A stretch of 64,000 nt of DNA. Source: Paracoccus spongiarum (GTDB taxonomy: Bacteria; Pseudomonadota; Alphaproteobacteria; Rhodobacterales; Rhodobacteraceae). The DNA lies in NCBI RefSeq assembly GCF_030732095.1, contig NZ_JAVAMQ010000015.1:1-64000 (forward strand), written 5' to 3'. A program made the translations under genes and the position numbers. This document shows positions 1 to 7,798 of this stretch, piece by piece. The notes under the pieces were generated by a model, which was not told the origin of the DNA, ran no database searches, and saw nothing but the letters and a program-made list of their open reading frames with translations. Each line of letters opens with the position of its first letter. The first letter of the stretch is position 1.

Positions 1-111
1 CGAGTGCGCTTTAGTCCAGAAGCTAGTGCGCCGCCACACACACCACAATTTGCGGGTATCGAATGCGCCACCGATCGTGTTCAAGGTGGTTCGCTGATCT
101 ACCCGGACGAA
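1..111. other. left edge, no gene recognised
   Basis: This end piece is less GC-rich than the rest of the window. I see no start, ribosome site or recognisable protein in it. It could be the far end of something cut by the window boundary or the downstream spacer of the tRNA gene. Confidence 0.4.
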
Positions 112-188
112 TGGTAGCGGAGGAGGGATTTGAACCCCCGACACAAGGATTATGATTCCTCTGCTCTAACCAGCTGAGCTACTCCGCC
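112..188 (-). tRNA. tRNA-Met (anticodon CAT)
   Basis: On the minus strand the 77 nt fold as a complete cloverleaf. The acceptor stem starts GGCGGAG, the D-arm contains AGCTCAGCTGGTTAGAGC, the T-arm contains GGTTCAAATCC, and the 3' CCA is encoded. The anticodon stem GAGGA/TCCTT closes a 7-nt loop ATCATAA, which places CAT at the anticodon. This could be elongator Met or a CAT tRNA later modified to read Ile; the G1-C72 type acceptor pair argues against the initiator. Confidence 0.93.
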
Positions 189-291
189 ACGGGTGAGGGG
201 CGATGTAAGGGGTGGTGCGGGGAGCGTCAAGCGGTTTTCTTGGGGATGCCTGCATGGCCGGGTCGCAGGCGGGAATGGAAGGGATTTTCCC

Positions 292-1431
292 ATGGCGCAC
301 GCCCCATCCGCGGCTGCGGATCTCGTGCTGATCGGCGGCGGGCACAGCCATGCGCTGCTGCTGCGGCGGTGGGGGCAGCGCCCTGCCCCGGCGGCGCGGC
401 TGACGCTGGTGACGCCCCATACGGTGGCCGAATATTCGGGCATGCTGCCCGGTCATGTGGCCGGCCTCTATGATCGTCGCGAGATCGAGATCGACCTCGC
501 GCGGCTGGCGCACAGGGCCGGCGCGCGGCTGATCCTTGACCGCGCGACCGGGCTGGACCTGCGGGGGCGGCGGGTCATGCTTGCGGGCGGGGCCCCCTTG
601 GCCTTCGATCTGGCGTCGGTGGATATCGGCGTCGAGGCCGGCGCCGGCGATGTGCCGGGGCTGGCGGATCACGGATTGCCGGTCAAGCCGGCGGCGCGCT
701 TTCTCGCCGGCTGGCAGCGGTTCGCGGACACGGGCGGCGGAGCCCTTGCGATCATCGGGGGCGGAGTTGCGGGCATCGAGATCGCGCTGGCCGCCCGCAG
801 GCGCCTGCCGAACATCGCGATCACGGTGATCGAGGCCGCGCCGGCCATGCTGCGCGAGCTGTCGCCCCGCGCGCGGCGGCTGGTGCTGGCCCGCGCGAGG
901 TCGGGGCGCATCGCGCTGGTGACCGGCCGGGCGGTCGCCCGGGTCGGTCCCGAGGGGCTGTGGTTGCGGGACGGTGGCGCCATCCCGGCGCGTCTGGTCG
1001 TCGCGGCCACCGGGGGGCAGGTCGGGGGCTGGCTGGGCCGGTCCGGGCTGGCGATGCAGGGCGACCGGATGCGCGTCGATGCGACGCTGCGCAGTTCGCA
1101 TCCGGCGGTGTTCGGCGTGGGCGACTGCGCCGTGCTGGCCGGGGCGCCGCGCCCGCAGGCCGGTGTCTTCGCGGTGCGGCAGGCGCCGGTTCTGGATCAC
1201 AACCTCCGGGCGGCGCTGGCCGGCACCGGGCGGATGCGCGCCTACAGGCCGCAGCGCGACTGGCTGCGGCTGATCGCGGCGGGCGGCGATGCGGTGGCCG
1301 ACAAATGGGGCATCGCCCTGGGCGGCCCCTGGGTCTGGCGCTGGAAGGACCGGATCGACCGGCGTTTCATGGCGATGCTGTCGGATCCGCCGCGCAGGCG
1401 AAAGCCCGGCGGTATCAGCCGCGCGCCCTGA
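292..1431 (+). CDS. FAD-dependent pyridine nucleotide-disulfide oxidoreductase, SelD-associated type
   Basis: A 379-residue flavoprotein. It opens with a Rossmann motif (VLIGGGHSHALLLRRWG, about residues 11-27) and has a second nucleotide-binding GGGVAGIE motif near residue 160. The GVGDCA motif near residue 280 is the FAD-binding end motif of this fold. The HSHA form of the first motif is typical of the group that is often fused N-terminal to selenide, water dikinase (SelD); here it stands alone and no selD is visible nearby. The ATG at 292 was chosen because GGAAGGG lies 8-10 nt upstream; an in-frame start at 193 would run close to the tRNA. Its last 17 nt overlap the end of convergent gltX. 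The electron acceptor is unknown, and an NADH dehydrogenase-like role is the alternative. Confidence 0.8.
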   Translation: MAHAPSAAADLVLIGGGHSHALLLRRWGQRPAPAARLTLVTPHTVAEYSGMLPGHVAGLYDRREIEIDLARLAHRAGARLILDRATGLDLRGRRVMLAGGAPLAFDLASVDIGVEAGAGDVPGLADHGLPVKPAARFLAGWQRFADTGGGALAIIGGGVAGIEIALAARRRLPNIAITVIEAAPAMLRELSPRARRLVLARARSGRIALVTGRAVARVGPEGLWLRDGGAIPARLVVAATGGQVGGWLGRSGLAMQGDRMRVDATLRSSHPAVFGVGDCAVLAGAPRPQAGVFAVRQAPVLDHNLRAALAGTGRMRAYRPQRDWLRLIAAGGDAVADKWGIALGGPWVWRWKDRIDRRFMAMLSDPPRRRKPGGISRAP

Positions 1432-2737
1432 CCACCTGCAAGAGCGGCATCACGTCGGACATGTCGGGGCCATGCGCCTGGCCGGTCAGCGCCTTGCGCA
1501 GCGGCATGAACAGCGCCTTGCCCTTGCGGCCGGTCGCCTCCTTGACGCGGCCTGTCCAGGCGGACCAGCTGGTCTCGTCATAAGGCGGCGGCGGCAGCAG
1601 GCGCATCGCCTCGGCGACGAAGCCGGCATCCTCGGGGTCGATCTGCGGCTCGGCGCCTTCGCTGAAGATGCGCCACCAATCGCCGAGATCCTCGATCCGG
1701 GTGATGTTCTGCGAGGCGACGCGCCAGAACCGTTCGGCATGATCCGCCGGTACGCCAAGCGCCGCGATGCGGTCGCGGACCGCCTCGAAGGGCTGGGACT
1801 GGTTGCGCTCGCGGGTCAGCGGCCACAGATCCTCGACATCGAACTTGGTCGGCGAGGCACCGAACTGCGACAGCTCGAAGCCTTCGGCGATCTCGTCGAG
1901 GCTGGCCAGCCTGACCGGCAGGCCCGACCCCAGCCGCGCCATCAGCGACAGCAGCGCCTCGGGCGCGATGCCGGCCTCGCGCAGATCCTTCAGCGACAGC
2001 GCGCCGATGCGCTTGGACAGCTCTTCGCCCTTCGCGCCGGTCAACAGGCTGTGATGGGCAAAGGCGGGCGGTGTGCCGCCGATCGCCTTGATGATCTGGA
2101 TCTGGGTCGCAGTATTGGTGACGTGATCGGCGCCGCGCACGATATGGGTCACCCCCATGTCGGTGTCATCGACGCTGCTGGCGAAGGTATAAAGCACCTG
2201 CCCGTCGGCGCGGATCAGCACAGGGTCGCTGACCGAGGCCGCGTCGATCGAGATGTCGCCAAGGATGCCGTCTGCCCATTCGATCCGCTCGTGGTCCAGC
2301 CGGAACCGCCAGTAGCCCTCGCGCCCCTCGGCCCGCAGCCGGTCGCGGTCGGCGTCGGTCAGGCCCAGCCCGCTGCGGTCATAGACCGGCGGCCTGCCCA
2401 TGTTCAGCTGCTTCTTGCGCTTCAGGTCCAGCTCGACCGGCGTCTCGAACACCTCGTACAGCCGGCCGCTGCCGCGCAGCGCCCCGGCGGCCTCGGCGTA
2501 GCGGTCCAGCCGCAGCGACTGCCGTTCGACCCGGTCCCAGTGCAGACCCAGCCAGTCAAGGTCGCGCTTGATGCCATCGACATATTCCTCCTTGCTGCGC
2601 TCCTGGTCGGTATCGTCCAGCCGCAGGATGAAGCTGCCGCCCGCCTTGCGCGCGATCAGATAGTTGAACAGCGCGGTCCGCAGGTTGCCGACATGGATGT
2701 GGCCGGTGGGCGAAGGTGCAAAGCGGGTGGTGGTCAT
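1415..2737 (-). CDS. gltX: glutamate--tRNA ligase
   Basis: Class I aminoacyl-tRNA synthetase that charges tRNA-Glu (and in many alphaproteobacteria also tRNA-Gln) with glutamate. The 440 residues begin with the conserved FAPSPTGHIHVGN, whose HVGN is the HIGH motif (residues 15-18). ELSKR at residues 239-243 is the KMSKS-like loop. The Rossmann catalytic core is followed by the alpha-helical anticodon-binding domain. Alphaproteobacteria often carry two gltX paralogues, and this short form could be either; one of the pair is often specialised for tRNA-Gln. The start ATG has an AGGAG-like site upstream. It is divergent from the zincin gene and convergent with the flavoprotein. Confidence 0.93.
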   Translation of the reverse strand: MTTTRFAPSPTGHIHVGNLRTALFNYLIARKAGGSFILRLDDTDQERSKEEYVDGIKRDLDWLGLHWDRVERQSLRLDRYAEAAGALRGSGRLYEVFETPVELDLKRKKQLNMGRPPVYDRSGLGLTDADRDRLRAEGREGYWRFRLDHERIEWADGILGDISIDAASVSDPVLIRADGQVLYTFASSVDDTDMGVTHIVRGADHVTNTATQIQIIKAIGGTPPAFAHHSLLTGAKGEELSKRIGALSLKDLREAGIAPEALLSLMARLGSGLPVRLASLDEIAEGFELSQFGASPTKFDVEDLWPLTRERNQSQPFEAVRDRIAALGVPADHAERFWRVASQNITRIEDLGDWWRIFSEGAEPQIDPEDAGFVAEAMRLLPPPPYDETSWSAWTGRVKEATGRKGKALFMPLRKALTGQAHGPDMSDVMPLLQVVRARG

Positions 2738-2815
2738 CGCGATCTCCTGTTGGCTGCTGCTCTTTCACAGCCTGCGTTTTTTGTCCATATCAGGGGCAAC
2801 AGGCAGGAGATGCGG

Positions 2816-3223
2816 ATGACGGAATTACAGGCTCTGACCGCCCCGGACGCGGCCGGGATCGAGGCGCTCGCCCGCGACGCGCTGGCAAGCCTTCCGCCGG
2901 AATTCGCGGGGCATGCGCGCGATGTCGCCATCCGGGTGGCCGAGTTCGCGCCCGAGGACGTTCTGGACGAATTGCAGATCGACGACCCGTTCGAGCTGAC
3001 CGGCCTCTACGACGGCATTCCGGTCACCGAGAAATCGGTCAGCGACCAGCCCGAAGGCCCTGATATCGTCTGGCTGTATCGACGCCCGCTGCTGGATGAA
3101 TGGGCCGCGCGGGGCGATGTCACGCTGGGCCAGCTGGTCGGGCATGTCGTCACGCACGAGTTGGCGCATCATTTCGGCTGGTCCGACGACGACATCGCCC
3201 GCGTCGACCGGTGGTGGGAATGA
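2816..3223 (+). CDS. metallopeptidase family protein (zincin-like, PF06262 type)
   Basis: A 135-residue soluble protein with the zinc-protease motif HELAHHFGW close to its C-terminus; the two His and the Glu of HExxH are intact. The acidic stretch before it (PEDVLDELQIDDPFELTGLYDG) is typical of this short minimal-zincin family, whose substrate is not established. Of two in-frame ATGs (2810 and 2816) the second is preferred because AGGCAGGAG ends 6 nt before it and abuts the first. The stop overlaps the ATG of the PfkB kinase by 4 nt (ATGA), so the two are probably translationally coupled. Confidence 0.8.
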   Translation: MTELQALTAPDAAGIEALARDALASLPPEFAGHARDVAIRVAEFAPEDVLDELQIDDPFELTGLYDGIPVTEKSVSDQPEGPDIVWLYRRPLLDEWAARGDVTLGQLVGHVVTHELAHHFGWSDDDIARVDRWWE

Positions 3224-4191
3224 GCCTTGCCGCCGTCGCCGCGCAGGCGCCGATCCTGACGGTGACGCTGAACCCGGCGCTGGACCTGTCGACCGCCGCC
3301 GACGAGGTCCGCCCCGACCTCAAGCTGCGCTGCGACAAGCCGGTGGTCGATCCGGGCGGAGGCGGCATCAATGTCAGCCGCGCCATCAAGATCATGGGCG
3401 GGGCCTCGACGGCGATGGTGGCGCTTGGCGGCGCGACCGGCACCCGCATCGCCGAGATGCTGAAGGCCGACGGGCTGTCGCTGGTGCGGCTGACCGCGCC
3501 GGGCGAAACGCGGCAATCGCTGGCCGTTACCGACCGCGCGACCGGCGGGCAGTACCGCTTTGTGCTGCCGGGGCCGGAATGGCACACCACCCATGTGGCC
3601 GACATGATGTCGGCGATCACCGAAAGGGCGCTGGCCGGCGGCTGGGTGGTCGTGTCGGGGTCGAACCCGCCCGGCGTCGCGCCGGGCTTCGAACAGATGC
3701 TGACCGTGCGGCTGAAGGACGGCCGCGCCCGGCTGCTGGTCGATACCTCGGGCGAGGCGCTGCGGGCGCTGGCCGGATCGTCGATCCCGGTCGATGTGCT
3801 GCGGATGGACAGCCACGAGGCCGAGGGGCTGGCGGGCCGCCCCCTGCCCCTGCGCGGCGACAGCGCGGCTTTCGCGGCGGGGCTGGTGCGGCATGGCGCC
3901 GCGAAGTCGGTGATCGTGGCGCGCGGCGCGGACGGATCGGTGATCGCCGGGCCGGACGGCGCCTGGCATGCCGAGGCCGCGCGGGTGCCCGTGGTCAGCG
4001 CCGTCGGCGCGGGCGACAGCTTTGTCGCAGGCTTCGTGCTGGCGATGGCGCGCGACTGGCCGGTGCCCGAGGCGCTGGCGCTGGGGGCGGCGGCGGCCTC
4101 GGCAGCGGTGATGACGCCCGCGACCGATCTGTGCCATGCCGCGGATGTGGCGCGGTTTTATGACCGCCGCGTTGTGACACGTTTGGCCTGA
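3220..4191 (+). CDS. PfkB-family phosphofructokinase / hexose-phosphate kinase
   Basis: A 323-residue ribokinase-fold sugar kinase of the 1-phosphofructokinase/tagatose-6-phosphate kinase branch. Visible are the early TVTLNPALDLS strand, the glycine-rich GGGGINVSRAIKIMGG substrate-binding segment (about residues 46-61), and near the C-terminus VGAGDSFVAGF, the PfkB signature whose Asp is the catalytic base. The N-terminal TLNPALD is characteristic of kinases acting on phosphorylated hexoses, so fructose 1- or 6-phosphate is the likely substrate. No phosphotransferase-system fructose genes adjoin it. The start overlaps the zincin stop by 4 nt. It is distinct from the second PfkB kinase near 51 kb. 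Confidence 0.82.
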   Translation: MSLAAVAAQAPILTVTLNPALDLSTAADEVRPDLKLRCDKPVVDPGGGGINVSRAIKIMGGASTAMVALGGATGTRIAEMLKADGLSLVRLTAPGETRQSLAVTDRATGGQYRFVLPGPEWHTTHVADMMSAITERALAGGWVVVSGSNPPGVAPGFEQMLTVRLKDGRARLLVDTSGEALRALAGSSIPVDVLRMDSHEAEGLAGRPLPLRGDSAAFAAGLVRHGAAKSVIVARGADGSVIAGPDGAWHAEAARVPVVSAVGAGDSFVAGFVLAMARDWPVPEALALGAAAASAAVMTPATDLCHAADVARFYDRRVVTRLA

Positions 4192-4383
4192 AGGGACGAG
4201 GCGGCCGACCGCGCTGCACCGGACCGCCGGTCGGTCCCGGACCGCTTCCCCGCTGCGCGGTGGTCCGCGAGAGACCGGCTGATCCGGGCGGGGCGAAGGG
4301 ATCAAATCCGGCGTTATTCAGGGTCATCCGCGCAGCCCGACACATCGCGCGACCGGGGACGCATGTTGTCGCAAGGCCCACGC

Positions 4384-4414
4384 CAAACGAAATGGACCGC
4401 CCGAGGCGGTCCAT
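4384..4414 (-). terminator. intrinsic terminator of the leftward 108-residue gene
   Basis: A perfect 10-bp inverted repeat (4392-4401 with 4405-4414) around a 3-nt loop. On the minus strand it is followed by the T-rich run TTTCGTTT. It lies 38 nt beyond the stop of the leftward gene and in the tail-to-tail space with the kinase gene. Confidence 0.6.
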
Positions 4415-4451
4415 GGTGTCATTTCCGAGATATGCCTTCCGGATACCGGGG

Positions 4452-4778
4452 TCAGGCGGCTTCGGCCTCTTCGGCCTCGGCGGCCATGCGGCGTTCGCTT
4501 TCCTCGCGCGACAGCGCGACCGAGGTGCGCACACCCTTCGACACGAACTCCATCAGCCCCTTCACGACCCGCTCGTTGGGGTCGATGCCGGCGCAGGACA
4601 GCACCTCGCGGCCATCGCGCGAGCGTGCCCAGCGTGCAATCTGTTCGGGCCCGTTGCCGTATTTCCGGTCATCGGCGATGGCATCGTCCAGCGCCGCCAG
4701 AACCACGGCCGCAAACAGCTTGCGCGCGCGTTGCCCCTGTTCGAAGTTGAAAGCCGAGCCGTCCACAAAATCGCGCAT
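4452..4778 (-). CDS. conserved 108-residue protein (probably the DUF6280 family of Rhodobacteraceae)
   Basis: A small soluble protein of 108 residues with no signal peptide or membrane segment. It begins MRDFVDGSAFNFEQG, continues with an alpha-helical Ala/Leu-rich segment and ends in an acidic tail. From memory it resembles a strongly conserved Rhodobacteraceae protein of unknown function, DUF6280; that name is recall, not a search result. I do not know its role. The ATG at 4778 begins the conserved part, and longer in-frame extensions upstream look non-coding. It is single, divergent from efp, and has its own hairpin terminator downstream. Confidence 0.7.
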   Translation of the reverse strand: MRDFVDGSAFNFEQGQRARKLFAAVVLAALDDAIADDRKYGNGPEQIARWARSRDGREVLSCAGIDPNERVVKGLMEFVSKGVRTSVALSREESERRMAAEAEEAEAA

Positions 4779-5137
4779 GTCATTCGTCCAATCTGCCTGA
4801 CCCCGGCGTCGCCAAGGCCCCTGCGGGAAAGACCTACGTCTGGCCCGCGTGTTAGTTCCGTTTCTTCGACGGTGCCGCCTGCAATAGACCACAACCGAGC
4901 CGATTCGATATTACCGCGCACGCATGGCTGCCATGCAATAGCTGCAATCCGTGCAAAAATCAGAAGAAATTTGCGCCTGCACACGAATATGCGCGATGTC
5001 TTGCCGCCCCCGCCGCCTTGACAAGCCGCCAAAACCGTTCCGGTTGCCTCTGTCTGCAGGCCCCGATATAGGGGCGCGGCACAGCCGTTCAACGCCCGGA
5101 CGGTCGAAATCCCCGCAAACTCGGAAGAGATCCGTCC
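4779..5137. other. 359-nt divergent intergenic region
   Basis: No coding sequence is convincing here. The stretch is clearly less GC-rich than its surroundings in the middle (about 4900-5000), as expected of a divergent promoter region between the leftward 108-residue gene and efp. A candidate efp promoter is listed separately. A partial inverted repeat around CATGGCTGCCATG lies at 4923-4935. Confidence 0.5.
5044..5072 (+). promoter_or_regulatory. candidate sigma-70 promoter of efp
   Basis: TTGCCT at 5044-5049 and TATAGG at 5067-5072 are separated by 17 nt, about 65 nt upstream of the efp start. A perfect TTGACA at 5018-5023 lies further upstream but has no good -10 partner. Assignment is by motif reading only. 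Confidence 0.4.
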
Positions 5138-5701
5138 ATGCCCAAGATCAATGGCAATGAAATCCGCCCCGGCAACGTGCTGGAGCATGACGGGGGCCTG
5201 TGGGCCGCCGTGAAGGTCAACCATGTCAAGCCCGGCAAGGGCGGCGCCTTTGCCCAGGTCGAGATGAAGAACCTGCGCGACGGCCGCAAGCTGAACGAGC
5301 GGTTCAGGTCCGAGGACAAGGTCGAACGGGTGCGGCTGGACCAGAAGGACCAGCAATTCCTGTATGAATCCGATGGCAAGCTGGTCTTCATGGACAGCGA
5401 GACCTTCGAGCAGACCGAACTGGACGCGGAATTGCTGGGCGACCGCCGCCCCTTCCTGCAGGACGGCATGACCGCCACGATCGAATATTACGGCGAGGAG
5501 GCGCTGTCGGTGTCGATCCCGCAGAAGGTCACCTGCAAGGTCGTCGAGACCGAGCCGGTGGTGAAGGGGCAGACCGCCGCCAACAGCTACAAGCCGGCGA
5601 TCCTCGACAATGGCGTGCGGATCATGATCCCGCCCTTCGTCGGCGAAGGCGAGGACATCATCGTGAACACCGAGGTCTTCGAATACAGCGAACGGGCCTG
5701 A
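5138..5701 (+). CDS. efp: elongation factor P
   Basis: The 187-residue EF-P rescues ribosomes stalled on polyproline. The three-domain form is full length. The N-terminal KOW-like domain carries the exposed loop [10 protein letters not shown]; Lys34 in this loop corresponds to the lysine that is beta-lysylated in E. coli. The C-terminal OB domain ends with the family pattern around [19 protein letters not shown] and [13 protein letters not shown]. The ATG has GGAAGAGA upstream. No epmA or epmB modification gene is visible in the window. A strong terminator follows directly, so efp is probably monocistronic. Confidence 0.96.
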   Translation: MPKINGNEIRPGNVLEHDGGLWAAVKVNHVKPGKGGAFAQVEMKNLRDGRKLNERFRSEDKVERVRLDQKDQQFLYESDGKLVFMDSETFEQTELDAELLGDRRPFLQDGMTATIEYYGEEALSVSIPQKVTCKVVETEPVVKGQTAANSYKPAILDNGVRIMIPPFVGEGEDIIVNTEVFEYSERA

Positions 5702-5732
5702 CCGAAGCGCCCGCCGAAAGCGACTGACATCG

Positions 5733-5763
5733 ACGCCCCGTGGCCCGGCCGCGGGGCGTTTTT
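5733..5763 (+). terminator. intrinsic terminator of efp
   Basis: CGCCCCG (5734-5740) pairs with CGGGGCG (5752-5758), and five T residues follow at 5759-5763. It begins 32 nt after the efp stop. Confidence 0.85.
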
Positions 5764-5942
5764 CCGTCCCGCAACGGCGCCGGGCGTTGCAGGGCGGCAC
5801 CGCGCAACGGGAGTTCTGGCGCCGGCGCGAAAAACCCTGCAAATGCTGCGAAAAGCGCGTCACCGGGCGTCCACTGCAAAGTCACCGGATGTGCACAGGC
5901 TGTACACCGCTTGCGCACGCCGGGTGTTGCGCGGGGCCGCGA

Positions 5943-7067
5943 TCAGAGATCGGGAAACAGCGCCAGCTGTGCGGGGTCGTGGTCGTCGTCGTGATCAAAG
6001 CCCGACAGGGTGATCCCCAGCAGCCGCACCCCGCGCGGATCGGGCAGCACGGATGCGGCGAGGTCGCGGGCAATGCCCAGCATCTCGGCCTGCGAGGCGA
6101 CCGGGCGGGGCAGCGTGCGGGCGCGGGTGATCTGGTGGAAATCCGCGAATTTCACCTTCAGCGTCACCGTGCGGCCGCGCAATTCGCGGCTGTCCAGATG
6201 CCGCCAGACCTTGTTGGCCAGCGGCGCCAGCGCCTCGCAGGCCTGATCCAGCGTCGCCAGATCGGTGAAATAGGTGTTCTCGGCCCCGACCGATTTGCGG
6301 ATCCGGTCGGGGCGCACCTGCCGCTGGTCGATGCCGCGCGCGATGTTCCAGTAATAGCGCCCGGACTTGCCAAAGCGGCGGGTGAGGAAGTCCAGATCCT
6401 GCGCCCGCAGGTCGGCGCCGGTGGCGATCCCCATGGCCTGCATCCTGGCCGCCGTTGCCGGGCCGATGCCGTGAAACTTGCCGACCGGCAGCGCCAGCAC
6501 GAAACCCGGCCCCTTGTCGGGGGTGATGACGCAGAGCCCGTCGGGCTTGTTCTGGTCCGAGGCCAGCTTTGCCAGGAACTTGTTGTAGCTGACCCCGGCG
6601 CTGGCGGTCAGTCCGGTCGCCTCGCGGATGCGGGCCCGGATCTCGCGCGCGACAGCGGTGGCGGTCTGGCCGGGCCAGAGGTGGTCGGTCACGTCCAGAT
6701 AGGCCTCGTCCAGCGACAGCGGCTCGACCAGGGGGGTGTAGTCGGCAAAGATGTCGCGGATCTGCTGGCTGACGGCGCGATAGACCTCGAAGCGGTGCTT
6801 CACGAAGATCAGGTCCGGGCACAGCCGCGCCGCCGTGACCGAGGGCATGGCCGAGCGCACGCCGAACACCCGCGCCTCATAGCTGGCCGCCGCCACAACC
6901 CCGCGCAGCGACGAGCCGCCGACCGCCACGGGCTTGCCGCGCAGGTCGGGATTGTCGCGCTGTTCGACCGAGGCATAGAAGGCGTCCATGTCGATATGGA
7001 TGATCCTGCGCGGCGGCGGGGTCGCGTCGGGCGCCGCATCGGGGGCCCTGTCGGCCCCGCGCGTCAT
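5943..7067 (-). CDS. dinB: DNA polymerase IV (Y-family translesion polymerase)
   Basis: A 374-residue error-prone polymerase that bypasses DNA lesions. HIDMDAFYASVEQ near residue 25 gives the first catalytic Asp, and SLDEAYLD near residue 120 gives the other catalytic Asp and Glu. YNKFLAKLASDQNKPDG is the conserved finger/palm segment, followed by helix-hairpin-helix (GIGPATAARM) and little-finger domains. The last residues, QLALFPDL, form a beta-clamp-binding motif. The start ATG overlaps the ygfZ stop by 4 nt, so it is coupled as the last gene of a leftward operon. I see no obvious SOS (LexA-type) box before it, as expected for an internal gene. Confidence 0.94.
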   Translation of the reverse strand: MTRGADRAPDAAPDATPPPRRIIHIDMDAFYASVEQRDNPDLRGKPVAVGGSSLRGVVAAASYEARVFGVRSAMPSVTAARLCPDLIFVKHRFEVYRAVSQQIRDIFADYTPLVEPLSLDEAYLDVTDHLWPGQTATAVAREIRARIREATGLTASAGVSYNKFLAKLASDQNKPDGLCVITPDKGPGFVLALPVGKFHGIGPATAARMQAMGIATGADLRAQDLDFLTRRFGKSGRYYWNIARGIDQRQVRPDRIRKSVGAENTYFTDLATLDQACEALAPLANKVWRHLDSRELRGRTVTLKVKFADFHQITRARTLPRPVASQAEMLGIARDLAASVLPDPRGVRLLGITLSGFDHDDDHDPAQLALFPDL

Positions 7068-7798
7068 TCCGGCCGGATGCGGGCGTCGCCCGCCACCATT
7101 CCCGCGCCCAGCCGGTCGAAGCGGACATGCGCGATGGCCCGGCCGCCGGACTGCGTGAACAGCGTGCCGACCTCGCGCCCCTCGCGCAGGATCGGGGTGC
7201 CGACCGGGGCCGCGCCCTCGACCGCCACGGTGGTCAGGCCCTTGCGCAGGTCGGTCTTGTGCTTCATCCGGGCGGTGACCTCCTGCCCGACATAGCAGCC
7301 CTTGCGGAAATCGACGCCGTGCAGGCGTTCGAATCCGGCTTCGAGGATGAAGGTCTCGTTCGGGATCAGTTCGACCAGGGTTTCGGGGATGCAATGGGCC
7401 ACCCGGATCGCATCCCAGTCGGTGCCGTCATCGCCGCCCGTGCCGCCATCGCCGCCGCCATAGAGCCGCCAGCCCAGCGCCGGGTGGCGCGGGTCGGCAA
7501 TGGCGCCGTCGGGCGCGGCGCCGGTGCCGCGCGCCACGGTCATCGCCACCGGCTCCAGCGCGACCTTGCTGCGCAGCCGATACATCGACAGCCGCCGCAT
7601 CAGGTCGTCGGCCAGCCCGGCATCGACATCCAGCAGCAGCGCCCCGTCCTGCGGAATGATCAGGAAATCGGCCAGATACTTGCCCTGCGGGGTCAGCATC
7701 GCGGCCCAGCAGGGGGCGTGGCGGACATCGTTGGTGACCAGCCCCTGCAGGAAATCAAGGCGATCCTCGCCGGTCAGGCGGATGATCTGGCGGGTCAT
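7064..7798 (-). CDS. ygfZ: YgfZ/GcvT-domain folate-binding protein
   Basis: A 244-residue relative of aminomethyltransferase that in E. coli (YgfZ) binds tetrahydrofolate and helps repair or assemble certain iron-sulfur enzymes. The diagnostic KGCYVGQEVTARMKH, with the family's essential Cys, is at about residues 163-177. Upstream are the expected DFLQGLVTND and LTPQGKYLADFLI segments. The gene is locked between the ABC exporter and dinB by 4-nt ATGA overlaps on both sides. Confidence 0.9.
   Translation of the reverse strand: MTRQIIRLTGEDRLDFLQGLVTNDVRHAPCWAAMLTPQGKYLADFLIIPQDGALLLDVDAGLADDLMRRLSMYRLRSKVALEPVAMTVARGTGAAPDGAIADPRHPALGWRLYGGGDGGTGGDDGTDWDAIRVAHCIPETLVELIPNETFILEAGFERLHGVDFRKGCYVGQEVTARMKHKTDLRKGLTTVAVEGAAPVGTPILREGREVGTLFTQSGGRAIAHVRFDRLGAGMVAGDARIRPE

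Noticed and set aside
4260-5021. Open frame of about 250 codons across the spacer around the 108-residue gene
   Set aside because: Antisense to a conserved gene and running through its terminator hairpin. Composition is not protein-like.
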